Below, piece after piece: positions 1-7,984 of a DNA stretch of 64,000 nucleotides. Source of the stretch: Euryarchaeota archaeon UBA486. GTDB lineage: Archaea > Thermoplasmatota > Poseidoniia > Poseidoniales > Poseidoniaceae. The position numbers and the translations under genes are program-made. Location: positions 89,962-153,961 of the forward strand of contig DAET01000046.1 in assembly GCA_002497765.1 (NCBI GenBank). The letters are read 5' to 3'. The notes beneath the pieces are model-generated. The model searched no databases. It saw only the letters and a list, made by a program, of their open reading frames with translations, and was not told the DNA's origin. Positions within the stretch are counted from its first letter, which is position 1. Every line of letters starts with the position of its first letter.

Positions 1-57
1 TGTCAATCCTTCTTCGCCGACAACCGTTTAAACTCCTTCAAGGTCGGACGGCTACCA

Positions 58-132
58 GCGAGCGTAGTGTAGTGGTTATCACCGGGCGTTGCCAACGCCT
101 GAACCCGGGTTCGAGTCCCGGCGCTCGCACCA
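58..132 (+). tRNA. tRNA-Gly (anticodon GCC)
   Basis: Full cloverleaf read by eye. The acceptor stem GCGAGCG (58-64) pairs with CGCTCGC (122-128), followed by discriminator A129 and an encoded CCA (130-132). The anticodon loop is TTGCCAA, giving anticodon GCC on a five-pair stem with one G-T pair. The T arm is CCGGG-TTCGAGT-CCCGG. I see no intron. It reads glycine GGC/GGT codons. It lies just upstream of the alba gene on the same strand. Confidence 0.97.
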
Positions 133-142
133 CTGCGAGCCA

Positions 143-165
143 ATTGAGGTCATTTTCCTCTCAAT
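143..165 (+). terminator. Possible hairpin/terminator after tRNA-Gly
   Basis: ATTGAG (143-148) and CTCAAT (160-165) can pair around a T-rich loop, and a short T-rich stretch follows. It sits between the tRNA and alba and could end the tRNA transcript. The stem is only six pairs, so this is weak. A TATA-like TTTATG element near 167-173 may then serve alba. Confidence 0.25.
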
Positions 166-203
166 GTTTATGGGATGAACGCCCCCAACACAAGCCGAGA
201 GCC

Positions 204-524
204 ATGAGCGACCGCAGAGTGATTTTTGTCGGCAAAAAGCCCCTTCATGCCTATGTCCGTGCCGTGGTCAAAGCCATGGAGGACGGTGACCGAGAAATTC
301 AGTTGGTGGCCCGTGGCGCCACCATCTCAAGGGCGGTTGACGTGGCTGAAGTGTGCCGTCGAAGGAACGGCCACATCGCCCAAGGCTTGCCAGCATCCGT
401 GAACATTCAGCACCTCTCGTGCGAATCGGAAGAGGTCGAGGGTGAGAACGGTATGCGAACGGTGAGCGTGCTTCGCATCGACATGGAAGGCGTGGGCGAC
501 GTCCCCGAGCGTCAAGATGCTTGA
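204..524 (+). CDS. alba: DNA/RNA-binding protein Alba
   Basis: Alba is a small abundant archaeal chromatin and RNA-binding protein that forms dimers and coats nucleic acid. This 106-residue protein has the family signature near its start: V-I-F-V-G-K-K-P-L-H-A-Y-V at residues 6-18. K11/K12 match the paired lysines of the Sulfolobus protein, where the first is acetylated. A predicted open frame extends upstream into the tRNA, so the ATG at 204 is the sensible start. The 3' end overlaps the convergent arsC-like gene by 13 bp. Family assignment is firm; acetylation control is known from relatives only. Confidence 0.93.
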   Translation: MSDRRVIFVGKKPLHAYVRAVVKAMEDGDREIQLVARGATISRAVDVAEVCRRRNGHIAQGLPASVNIQHLSCESEEVEGENGMRTVSVLRIDMEGVGDVPERQDA

Positions 525-883
525 GCGGTCAACAATTCAAGCCTCCGCTGAATTTCCGCAGCCGTCGCCTCGTACACTTCATACGCTTGGCCGACCGGGT
601 CTTCGAGCTCCCAATCCTGGTCGATTTTGATCGCCGGGCAGTGAACGCCGCATCCCATGGAGATGACCATGTCGAAATCACTCGGATCGAAGTGTTCCAA
701 GGATTTGGGCGCCATGTCCTCCGTCGAGATGCCTCGGCCTTCAAGGAGGTTGACGGCATGCCTGGCGACCGCTTGGGCAGGATGAGTACCAGCTGAGGCG
801 GCTTCAAAGCCCATGGATTTGGCCAATCCTTCGGCCATCTGAGAGCGACAGGAGTTTCCGACACATACGAACAGGACCTTCAT
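512..883 (-). CDS. arsC: Arsenate reductase / low-molecular-weight protein tyrosine phosphatase
   Basis: A 123-residue LMW-PTP-fold enzyme. The phosphate-binding loop C7-V-G-N-S-C-R13 (CX5R) is at the N-terminus and the general-acid D-P motif (EDPVGQ) is near residue 90-95. The extra cysteines in M-G-C-G-V-H-C-P resemble the C-x-C relay of thioredoxin-coupled arsenate reductases, so arsenate reduction is more likely than protein dephosphorylation, although the fold alone cannot separate them. The ATG at 883 places the CX5R loop at the usual position; the frame stays open upstream. A TATA-like TCTAAATGG (complement of 903-911) lies about 20-28 bp before the start, suggesting a leaderless mRNA. 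Confidence 0.85.
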   Translation of the reverse strand: MKVLFVCVGNSCRSQMAEGLAKSMGFEAASAGTHPAQAVARHAVNLLEGRGISTEDMAPKSLEHFDPSDFDMVISMGCGVHCPAIKIDQDWELEDPVGQAYEVYEATAAEIQRRLELLTAQAS

Positions 884-968
884 GCAATCCACAAGCAGAC
901 GATGCCATTTAGACTCTCGCTCCATAGTATGTTGATGCCTTGACATACCACGGCGTACACGGCCGTTT

Positions 969-1310
969 GTGTGGCGAGCACTCGGGCTCAACGTGGGCGT
1001 GTTCGGGCTCCTCTTTGGACTCCACATCGTGTTTGCAGCACGCGGCATGGACACTCCATTTGCCATGGTGGCTGCCCTCATCACCGTCCAGGTCGTTGCC
1101 TTTGGCCCCATTACGGCGTTGGGGACTTCGCCCGAAGCTGGGATTGAGCGTCGTCGTGCGCTCCGCCGCAGCACTCCACTTTCGCTGGCGATGGCGATTG
1201 GACTGGCTTGGGCTTATGGCGGCATGGCGTGGTCGCTGCCGGCGCTTATCGGCGTGCTCGGGGCCACGGTGGTGGTTCACGGCGCCGCTGACCGTCGATG
1301 GTCGGCGTGA
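969..1310 (+). CDS. Small hypothetical membrane protein
   Basis: 113 residues beginning at a GTG. It has a hydrophobic segment at about residues 8-24, a second at 32-48 and two more near 70-110, with an Arg-rich loop (residues 59-67) between them, so a three- or four-pass membrane protein is likely. I do not recognise a family. It is divergent from the arsC-like gene and upstream of mrp. Two overlapping frames over the same bases (940-1350 plus, 909-1280 minus) are also open; the hydrophobic pattern favours this one, but the call is moderate. Confidence 0.5.
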   Translation: MWRALGLNVGVFGLLFGLHIVFAARGMDTPFAMVAALITVQVVAFGPITALGTSPEAGIERRRALRRSTPLSLAMAIGLAWAYGGMAWSLPALIGVLGATVVVHGAADRRWSA

Positions 1311-1370
1311 TGTGCGGTATCATTCCCCCCCTGTGGGTGGGTTGAAGTAGGCCAGTTTGGTGGTTACATC

Positions 1371-2381
1371 ATGGCGGATTCACCCGTATCCATCAACACC
1401 CCGGGCGGCGCAAACGAAGCACCGGCCGGTCCATCTCCCCAAGAGCAGAAGCAAATGGAACAGGCCTACGCTCAAATGAAGCGAAAGATGGCCATGGAGG
1501 AAATCGGTCGCAAGATCAAACACAAAATCATGGTCTTGTCAGGCAAAGGCGGCGTTGGGAAATCCACCGTCTCCACCGGTCTCGCCCTCTCGCTGGCCCA
1601 ACAAGGCCACACGGTGGGCATCCTCGACATCGATATCACCGGGCCGAACGTCCCCAAAATGATGGGTCTCGACGGCCGTCGACTCCACGTCGAAAACAAG
1701 CGCATTCATCCTGCTCAAGGCCACCTTGGCGTGAAGGTCATCAGCATGGCCTTCCTGCTTGAGGACGAAGACACTCCGGTGGTTTGGCGTGGTCCCATCA
1801 AGTTGGGCGCCATTCAGCAATTCATCGGCGATGTGGAATGGGGAGAATTGGACTACCTCATCATCGATTTCCCACCCGGCACTTCAGACGAACCGTTGAC
1901 GGTGGCGCAATCCCTTCCCGATATCGACGGCATGGTCATCGTCACAACGCCGCAGCAAGTGGCGCTGCTCGACAGCCGAAAATCGATCACGTTTTCCGAA
2001 TCCCTCAAGGTGCCCGTGCTCGGTGTCGTTGAGAACATGAGCGGGTTCACGGTGAACGGTACGACCTCACCGGGAGCCGAGGTCAACATCGCCGCTCCCG
2101 GCGGCAAAACGCTGGCCACCACGGCCGACGATGAGGGGAAGTTTTCCGTAAAGCTGGACATTTTCAAGGAAGGCGGAGGCAAGGAGACAGCCGAGGAATT
2201 CGGTGTTCCCTTCCTCGGCGCCTTACCCTTTGACCCCGGGTTTGTTCGGGGCGGTGATGACGGTGTGCACCGAATCGTTTCCGAACCCGAGGGGCCCTCT
2301 GCAAAGGCCTTCGCCAAGGTCGTGACGGCCATCCAAGACCAACTTTCAGACGGTGCCGACGGCGGCCTCGAAATCATTTGA
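1371..2381 (+). CDS. Mrp/NBP35-type P-loop ATPase (iron-sulfur carrier family), cysteine-free
   Basis: A 336-residue MinD-superfamily ATPase. The deviant Walker A G58-K-G-G-V-G-K-S65 and the D-F-P-P-G-T-S-D-E-P motif near residues 165-174 are typical of ApbC/Mrp proteins, which carry and transfer 4Fe-4S clusters. The usual C-x-x-C just after V-E-N-M-S-G is missing: the text runs E-N-M-S-G-F-T-V-N-G, and I see no cysteine anywhere in the protein. A 25-30 residue Gly/Thr-rich insertion occupies that place. An N-terminal extension of about 50 residues precedes the ATPase domain. It is followed 10 bp later by a DUF971 gene, a known Mrp partner. The family is certain; its ability to hold a cluster is doubtful. 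Confidence 0.9.
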   Translation: MADSPVSINTPGGANEAPAGPSPQEQKQMEQAYAQMKRKMAMEEIGRKIKHKIMVLSGKGGVGKSTVSTGLALSLAQQGHTVGILDIDITGPNVPKMMGLDGRRLHVENKRIHPAQGHLGVKVISMAFLLEDEDTPVVWRGPIKLGAIQQFIGDVEWGELDYLIIDFPPGTSDEPLTVAQSLPDIDGMVIVTTPQQVALLDSRKSITFSESLKVPVLGVVENMSGFTVNGTTSPGAEVNIAAPGGKTLATTADDEGKFSVKLDIFKEGGGKETAEEFGVPFLGALPFDPGFVRGGDDGVHRIVSEPEGPSAKAFAKVVTAIQDQLSDGADGGLEII

Positions 2382-2390
2382 GGTGAGCAC

Positions 2391-2744
2391 ATGACCGAAG
2401 TCTTGCCCACGCTCAAGAAGCTTGAACGCCGTGCACAAGACATGGTTCTCACCTACGACAACGGTTCCGACTACACCGTCACCTACGACGATGTGCGCCA
2501 TGCCTGCCCCTGTGCAAAGTGCTCACCCATGCGGAACGAGGACGACACCAGCCGCACGCTGCGTCGCCAAATCGAGGCGCTCCCATCGGAGAAACCCACG
2601 GTGCGAACGGTTGGAAAGTATGCCTTGGCGTTCGAATGGAAGCAAGGCTGCTCAAGCGGCATCTACCGATTCGAACGGATATACGATCTTGCCAACCGTC
2701 GCGACCCTGATCGAGGCAAGCCCTACGTCCACGGCGCCTGGTAG
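2391..2744 (+). CDS. DUF971 domain protein (Mrp partner)
   Basis: A 117-residue protein with the DUF971 hallmarks: H-A-C-P-C-A-K-C around residues 38-45 and G-K-Y-A-L-A-F-E-W...G-I-Y-R-F toward the C-terminus. In plants and some bacteria this domain is fused to Mrp-type cluster carriers (for example HCF101), and it is also the N-terminal domain of gamma-butyrobetaine hydroxylase. Here it is a separate gene 10 bp downstream of the cysteine-free Mrp. The three clustered cysteines here could supply the metal or cluster ligands that the Mrp lacks; that last point is inference. Confidence 0.85.
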   Translation: MTEVLPTLKKLERRAQDMVLTYDNGSDYTVTYDDVRHACPCAKCSPMRNEDDTSRTLRRQIEALPSEKPTVRTVGKYALAFEWKQGCSSGIYRFERIYDLANRRDPDRGKPYVHGAW

Positions 2745-2821
2745 GCAGAACGCCTTCAATGCGGGCTGAATGACGACGCTTTGATGAAGGGACGGCGTGA
2801 CCCAAAACTGGAGGCCACGCT

Positions 2822-4888
2822 GTGCAGAGTGTCTACTTGACCTGGATGATCAGCGCCCTGGCCTTGGGCGTCATCCTGCTTCCCGTGTTCAAACCGCCTT
2901 GGGCGAAGTTATCCCTCCCCCCCTTCGTGGATTTCTTCCGAAGGTACTGGGTCCACATTCTCATCGTGTTCGCCATCTACAACGCCAAGGACGTGCTCGA
3001 CCAAGTGGACCGTTTGTTGATGGCGAGCACCGGCCTGGACATGACGCCGTACATTTGGGCCATCGAGGGTAACTTGGTGCTGTGGGTTCAGGAGACCTTT
3101 GAGGCGGATTGGTTGACCACTGCCCTGACGCATTTCTACGTCGCCGGCTTCATGTTCATCTGCTATGTTTCGGTGTTCTATTTCGCCTACTTCGATGACC
3201 GTTGGCTTGCCGACAGGGTAACCTTGTCCATCGCTTGGGTTTACATTCTCGCCGTACCGTTTTACCTCTTTTTCAACGTTCGAGTGACGGGCGACACCAT
3301 TCCCGGAATGGAAACGTTGGCCTACACCCTCACCCCCGAAATCGCTGACTGGTTCCGAAGGATTGATCCGTTCACGAACGGGATGCCGTCACTCCACATC
3401 GGGATCCCGTTTGCCGTGTGGTTGTGCTTGACGCGCTTTGACGACGATCGGCGATGGAATCGCTATCGCCTCACCGTGTTTGCCTACACCTTGCTCACGG
3501 CGTTCACCATCATCTACCTCGGCATTCACTGGTTCCTCGACATCATCGGAGGCATGCTCATCGCCGGCGCTGCGGTGTCCATGGCGGACCGTACCTCCAA
3601 CGGTTGGTGGAAGTTTTTCGACGAGCGAACGATGAACGCTCGCATCGTTACCGTCTTGACCCGCCCTGGACAAGCCTGGGCGTGGTTCAGTGGTCGAATC
3701 AGTCAAGAATTCAAGCAGTACCGGTCACCAACGAGTCGTGAGACCGGGCGAATGGCCGTGGCCATTTTGATCGTCGTGGCTGCCGTCATCACCTGGGATT
3801 TGACGCACCGTTCCCTCCCCGCAGGTGGCGTGGAAGCCCCTGAGTCAGCCGCCGTATCCGACGAATGGCTGGCAACGCTGGACAACCAAACCGAAGGGGT
3901 CTCCCTGTTGCTCCAGAACTTATCGGCGGCTGACGCTGCCTCCTACAAGGTGGATGTTCCCGGGCTGAGTTTGGATTCCACCCATGCCCTCCAAAACGAT
4001 CTTCTCGTGGTGGCGAACGGCACAGCCCTGCTGATGTACGACGTTCATCAACCCGAACAGGTGCTCAGAACGTTGTCCCTCTCACAACCCGAGCACTTGT
4101 TGCTGTGCGAACTTGCCTCGTCAATGGTTCTTGTTTACACCCTCGATGGCGTGCTCGAGGTCACCGATCTTGAGGGCACACCCGTGCTTGTGTCGGATGA
4201 AGTACACGAAGGGATTGAGCAGTTGACCTGTTCGGGCTCCGAAATCGCCTATGTTAACGGCGCGCGACCGATGGAAGTGACCGTTCTGCAACTTGGTGTT
4301 CGTGGCGAAGTTGGCTACACCATCAACGCCTCTGCGCCGGTGGAGGAAGATGAGATTCTGGCGTCGTGGGGCACGCCGGTTGACATGGAAAACGCCACCG
4401 TACAAAGCATGGCCTTTGACCGGGAATACCTCGCTGTGACGGTCAACGTTTCCGCCACCGACCGTTTAGTGCTCTACAACCGAACCACGGCCGAACAATG
4501 GTTGGCCAGCAATCCGAAGTACCACGTGTCCGACATATCCCTCGACCATGGGATCCTCGCGTGGTCGGTACGCGATCACCTCAACCCGCTCTCGCCTCAG
4601 GAAAAGTACCTCGACCGAGAAATCTACTTCACAGAACTGGCGACCAATACCTCGTTTGTGTTGACGTCCGATTACAAAGATCAGTGGGGGCCATTGGTGC
4701 TTGAACATCAACTCGTCTACTTTGAGATGGACGATGATACGATGTCGATGCGGGTTCATGCGTGGGAGCCCGAACTTCGTTTGTATTCCAGCCTCGTGTT
4801 GCAGGCCGGGGTTCTTGCAGCCTTCGTGGTTGTCGCTTGGAACATGTGGCAGCGCCAGAGTGAGCGCCGCCTGAGCCGTCAACCGTGA
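2822..4888 (+). CDS. PAP2-family membrane phosphatase/transferase with large C-terminal extracytoplasmic domain
   Basis: 688 residues, GTG start. The N-terminal half is multi-pass, with the PAP2 motifs M-P-S-L-H-I-G-I-P (about residues 186-194) and Y-L-G-I-H-W-F-L-D-I-I-G-G (about 233-245), which carry the catalytic histidines of lipid phosphatases and inositol-phosphoceramide-type transferases. A further helix at about 312-330 leads to a region of about 320 residues of beta-rich, repeat-like sequence (beta-propeller-like by eye), and a last helix at about 660-680. It probably acts on a lipid-phosphate substrate at the membrane. The 3' end overlaps the convergent bud32 gene by 10 bp. Confidence 0.75.
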   Translation: MQSVYLTWMISALALGVILLPVFKPPWAKLSLPPFVDFFRRYWVHILIVFAIYNAKDVLDQVDRLLMASTGLDMTPYIWAIEGNLVLWVQETFEADWLTTALTHFYVAGFMFICYVSVFYFAYFDDRWLADRVTLSIAWVYILAVPFYLFFNVRVTGDTIPGMETLAYTLTPEIADWFRRIDPFTNGMPSLHIGIPFAVWLCLTRFDDDRRWNRYRLTVFAYTLLTAFTIIYLGIHWFLDIIGGMLIAGAAVSMADRTSNGWWKFFDERTMNARIVTVLTRPGQAWAWFSGRISQEFKQYRSPTSRETGRMAVAILIVVAAVITWDLTHRSLPAGGVEAPESAAVSDEWLATLDNQTEGVSLLLQNLSAADAASYKVDVPGLSLDSTHALQNDLLVVANGTALLMYDVHQPEQVLRTLSLSQPEHLLLCELASSMVLVYTLDGVLEVTDLEGTPVLVSDEVHEGIEQLTCSGSEIAYVNGARPMEVTVLQLGVRGEVGYTINASAPVEEDEILASWGTPVDMENATVQSMAFDREYLAVTVNVSATDRLVLYNRTTAEQWLASNPKYHVSDISLDHGILAWSVRDHLNPLSPQEKYLDREIYFTELATNTSFVLTSDYKDQWGPLVLEHQLVYFEMDDDTMSMRVHAWEPELRLYSSLVLQAGVLAAFVVVAWNMWQRQSERRLSRQP

Positions 4889-5559
4889 TATCGAACGCGG
4901 GTGCGAATGTCCTCGAGTCGAGCGTGAACCTCCTTCGCCGAGGGGACGGCACCGCCTTGGAGTACAGGTGCCGGCCCGAGTTCGTCCTCGGCAGCGAGGT
5001 AGCCCTCAATCACCCAATCAATGGCGCCCTCCCATTGCGGGTGCGATGCTCCCAGGATCTCGTCGAGAACGTGCAAATCAATACCGAAGCGCTCGACATC
5101 GTACTCCACCGAAGCAAGGCCAAAGTCGATCAGGTGAACGGTTTCTCCTTCGATGAGGATGTTGTTGCTTGACAGGTCACCGTGAGTGGTGGCCACGCGG
5201 TGGAGGCGTCTCACCGATGCGCCGACACGGCGAAGCATCGCTTTGGCCTCATCATCGGTGGTTGCTTCGTCGTTGAGCACATCGATCAACGGACGACCGC
5301 CGAGGTGTTCGATGATGAGCTGGCCGCCTTCGTAATCAAGGTCCCAAACGGAAGGCACGGAAAGGCCAGCTTTTCGGGTTCGGATGAGCAAGCGGGCTTC
5401 GCTGATCATGCGTCGCACCCCGAGGCGGTGGTCCAAATTGGGGTGGCGCCAGGAACGCGGTCGTCGTTGCTTTCGTACCGCTGGACGACCGAACCACTCA
5501 CCCCTCCAAACCTCGGCCTCTGCACCGAGGTGAAGGCGCTCTGTTGGCATGAAGGCCAT
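4879..5559 (-). CDS. bud32: KEOPS complex kinase/ATPase Bud32
   Basis: Bud32 is the small atypical kinase of the KEOPS complex that makes t6A37 on ANN-decoding tRNAs together with Kae1. This roughly 226-residue protein has L-G-A-E-A-E-V at its start, R-H-P-N-L-D, the catalytic loop H-G-D-L-S-S-N-N and the metal motif I-D-F-G-L-A, all diagnostic. The frame opens at a TTG at 5574; I chose the ATG at 5559 because the domain starts right after it and an A-rich TATA-like element lies 20-28 bp upstream. Another ATG is at 5550. No kae1 gene is in the window. It is divergent from nadA. Confidence 0.92.
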   Translation of the reverse strand: MAFMPTERLHLGAEAEVWRGEWFGRPAVRKQRRPRSWRHPNLDHRLGVRRMISEARLLIRTRKAGLSVPSVWDLDYEGGQLIIEHLGGRPLIDVLNDEATTDDEAKAMLRRVGASVRRLHRVATTHGDLSSNNILIEGETVHLIDFGLASVEYDVERFGIDLHVLDEILGASHPQWEGAIDWVIEGYLAAEDELGPAPVLQGGAVPSAKEVHARLEDIRTRVRYHG

Positions 5560-5645
5560 GGGACGCCTCACCAAGGCCTTCTTTTTGAACGTTCATGCCC
5601 ATCCGTTCCTTCAAAAAGGGTTGAGCGTTGGGGTTGGTGAGAGCC

Positions 5646-6800
5646 ATGACGGTGACCCTCCCGATGTGTTCTGTCAACTTCATGGACACCACGCTGTCCG
5701 TTGAAGAGCAAGCCATTGCCGACCGAATTCAGGAACTGAAAGAACAGCTGGGTGATGATTTGCTCATCCTCGGCCATCATTACCAGCGGGACAGCATCGT
5801 GATGCACGCTGATTTCCTCGGCGACTCGTTCATGCTCAGTCAAAAGGCGGCTGAATCGGACGCCAAGTACATCGTCTTCTGCGGCGTCCACTTCATGGCT
5901 GAATCGGCTGATATTCTCACCTCCGATGACCAGTCCGTGGTCCTCCCCAACCTTCGGGCGGGGTGTTCCATGGCTGACATGGCCACGCTGGCCGAAGTTG
6001 AGGTGGCATGGCAGGAGTTGCTCGACCAATCGGGTCTTTCCGACCCCATCAGCCGCGAACATCCCGAGGATGTGGCGGGTGAGGGAGAAGCCTACCTCGT
6101 GCCCGTCACTTACATGAATTCAAGTGCTGACCTGAAGGATTTCGTGGGGCGTCACGGAGGCGTGGTTTGCACCTCGTCCAACGCCGAGGGCGTGTTGAAT
6201 TGGGCCTTTGAGCGAGCCGGGCCAAAGGGTGCGGTGTTGTTCTTCCCCGACCAACACTTGGGGCGAAACACCGGGCTTGCCATGGGTATTTCTGAGGACC
6301 GAATGCCCACCTGGACGCCGGGCTTCGGCGCCATGGGCTCGCTGGACGACGCTCGCATCGTGCTGTGGCACGGTTTTTGCTCGGTTCACAAGCGCTTCAC
6401 GCCTCAACAAATCGCCGAATTCCGTGAGCAACACCCAGACGGCATTGTCGTGGTTCACCCCGAGTGCCCGAAGGAGACGGTCGAACTCGCAGACGCTTAC
6501 GGCTCAACCCAATACATTCGCAATTTCGTGAACGAGCAGCCCGCCGGGGCCTCCATCGCCATTGGGACGGAGATCAACATGGTCGCCAGGTTGGCCCAAG
6601 AACACCCCGACAAGCACATCGAGTGCTTGGACGAGGAAATTTGCCCTTGCTCCACCATGTACATGATTCACCCTGCGTACCTGATGGACGTGTTGGAACG
6701 CCTGGTCGACGGTGAAATTCCCAATCAAATCGTGGTGCCAGAGGCCGTCCAAGCCGGTTCCTTGTTGGCGCTTAACCGCATGCTGGCGATTCTGAAGTGA
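5646..6800 (+). CDS. nadA: Quinolinate synthase NadA
   Basis: NadA condenses iminoaspartate with dihydroxyacetone phosphate to quinolinate in de novo NAD synthesis, using a 4Fe-4S cluster. This 384-residue protein has G-H-H-Y-Q-R near residue 37 and the three conserved cysteine regions: C107 (A-G-C-S-M-A-D-M), C175 (V-C-T-S-S-N-A) and C333 in E-E-I-C-P-C-S-T-M. The frame opens at a TTG at 5628; the ATG at 5646 has a TATA-like TTCAAAAAG 27-35 bp upstream, and a later ATG at 5682 is also possible. No nadB or nadC is next to it. Confidence 0.95.
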   Translation: MTVTLPMCSVNFMDTTLSVEEQAIADRIQELKEQLGDDLLILGHHYQRDSIVMHADFLGDSFMLSQKAAESDAKYIVFCGVHFMAESADILTSDDQSVVLPNLRAGCSMADMATLAEVEVAWQELLDQSGLSDPISREHPEDVAGEGEAYLVPVTYMNSSADLKDFVGRHGGVVCTSSNAEGVLNWAFERAGPKGAVLFFPDQHLGRNTGLAMGISEDRMPTWTPGFGAMGSLDDARIVLWHGFCSVHKRFTPQQIAEFREQHPDGIVVVHPECPKETVELADAYGSTQYIRNFVNEQPAGASIAIGTEINMVARLAQEHPDKHIECLDEEICPCSTMYMIHPAYLMDVLERLVDGEIPNQIVVPEAVQAGSLLALNRMLAILK

Positions 6801-6803
6801 GGC

Positions 6804-7172
6804 TCAGAAGACCGCTTGACCGCCTTTCCACCCTACCAGCGCCAACACGGGCCCGAGAACTGCACTGGCGAACACATAGGTTCCTGCACGACGCCAGTGA
6901 CCTGCCTCGACCATGGTGATGGTTTCCACCGAGAACGTGGACATCGTCGTGAAGGCCCCCAACAACCCAACGCCCAGCAGCAGGGTTTGAGACTCGGAGA
7001 GCGTGCTGGCGAGGGTAGCAGCGGCGACCAAGCCCAGAAGCAAGGAACCGACCAGATTCACGCTGAGGGTGGCCCAAGGAAAACCGGTATCGGGCGTGGC
7101 TTCACTGATGGAGAACCTCAACACCGCGCCAACGGCGCCGCCGACAGCGACGAGCATCCAATTTGAGAGCAT
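6804..7172 (-). CDS. crcB: Fluoride ion channel CrcB/Fluc
   Basis: A 122-residue four-helix membrane protein that forms a dimeric channel to expel fluoride. Visible signatures are G-G-A-V-G-A-V-L-R-F at the N-terminus, V-N-L-V-G-S-L-L-L-G in helix 2 (conserved Asn) and G-A-F-T-T-M-S-T-F-S in helix 3 (the Phe box and central Na+ site). The longer open frame up to 7259 adds a charged non-membrane tail that does not belong to the family, so the ATG at 7172 is preferred. I see only one copy, so it is probably a homodimeric form. Confidence 0.93.
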   Translation of the reverse strand: MLSNWMLVAVGGAVGAVLRFSISEATPDTGFPWATLSVNLVGSLLLGLVAAATLASTLSESQTLLLGVGLLGAFTTMSTFSVETITMVEAGHWRRAGTYVFASAVLGPVLALVGWKGGQAVF

Positions 7173-7270
7173 GAAGAAGGCTGGTCTGCACGGGCTAAAG
7201 TCTCTCCTTTTCCCGGGATGGTTTCGATACGAACGGGCACGGTCATTAGCCGTCACCAAGAAGACCCGCC

Positions 7271-7936
7271 ATGGACACGACCGTTTGGTTTCTCACCTCG
7301 AATGCTGGAAAGTTGGCTGAGGCCTCCCATCACTTCTCTGAACTGGGCATGACGGTTCGTGCCCTCGAGGTTCCTGAGGGGTCGATTGTCGAGCCTCAGG
7401 CGTCAACCCTCGAGGAGGTTGCGGAGGCCAAAATTCGGCAGGCGATGGAGCACCTTCCTCACGAGGGTGCCATGGTACTGGTGGAGGATGCTGGCTTGTT
7501 TGTGGATGCACTCGATGGATTCCCCGGCGTGTATTCATCCTACGTTCACGAAACGGTCGGCAATGCAGGCATGTTGCGATTGCTCGCCCATCTCCTGAGC
7601 GAGGACCCCGCTCGTTCGAAGCGCCTCCGCTCTGCCTCCTTTCAAGCCGTTGCGGCCTTGTGGGACGGTCATGAAATTCATGTTGGAAAGGGCGTCTGTC
7701 AGGGGTCAATCGCCCATGAGGCCAAAGGGGAAGGCGGCTTTGGATACGACCCGATTTTCATTCCCTCGGATTTGGACGAGGAAGGGAGGCCCCTCGACCC
7801 TGAAACCCTCGGTGCGGTGAGCACACACGGCCAAACCTTCGGGTCAGTGGACGCCGAAATGAAACACCAATTCAGCCACCGGCGACGGGCGCTGGATGAC
7901 ATTGTGCGACAAGTGCAGCACCTCGTCAACCGATGA
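7271..7936 (+). CDS. rdgB: XTP/dITP pyrophosphatase (Ham1/RdgB family)
   Basis: House-cleaning enzyme that hydrolyses ITP, dITP and XTP to monophosphates, keeping deaminated purines out of nucleic acids. In 221 residues it has the family's T-S-N-A-G-K-L start, E-D-A-G-L-F-V-D-A-L-D-G-F-P-G-V-Y-S-S near residue 73-91, and G-G-F-G-Y-D-P-I-F near 155-163. It is slightly longer than the usual 185-200 residues because of a short insertion before the C-terminal helix (S-H-R-R-R-A motif). The ATG follows a short intergenic gap; it is divergent from crcB. Confidence 0.94.
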   Translation: MDTTVWFLTSNAGKLAEASHHFSELGMTVRALEVPEGSIVEPQASTLEEVAEAKIRQAMEHLPHEGAMVLVEDAGLFVDALDGFPGVYSSYVHETVGNAGMLRLLAHLLSEDPARSKRLRSASFQAVAALWDGHEIHVGKGVCQGSIAHEAKGEGGFGYDPIFIPSDLDEEGRPLDPETLGAVSTHGQTFGSVDAEMKHQFSHRRRALDDIVRQVQHLVNR

Positions 7937-7958
7937 GAACTCCATGTGTCCATCACCG

Positions 7959-7966
7959 TCATAAAG
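7959..7966 (+). promoter_or_regulatory. TATA-box-like element
   Basis: TCATAAAG is 19-26 bp before the ATG at 7985, the spacing expected for a leaderless archaeal transcript. Confidence 0.4.
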
Positions 7967-7984
7967 AACCGATGATTGGAGTGG

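Noticed and set aside
940..1350. Alternative 136-residue plus-strand frame
   Set aside because: The sequence is Trp/Ser/Arg-rich shadow coding; the overlapping frame at 969-1310 has regular membrane helices.
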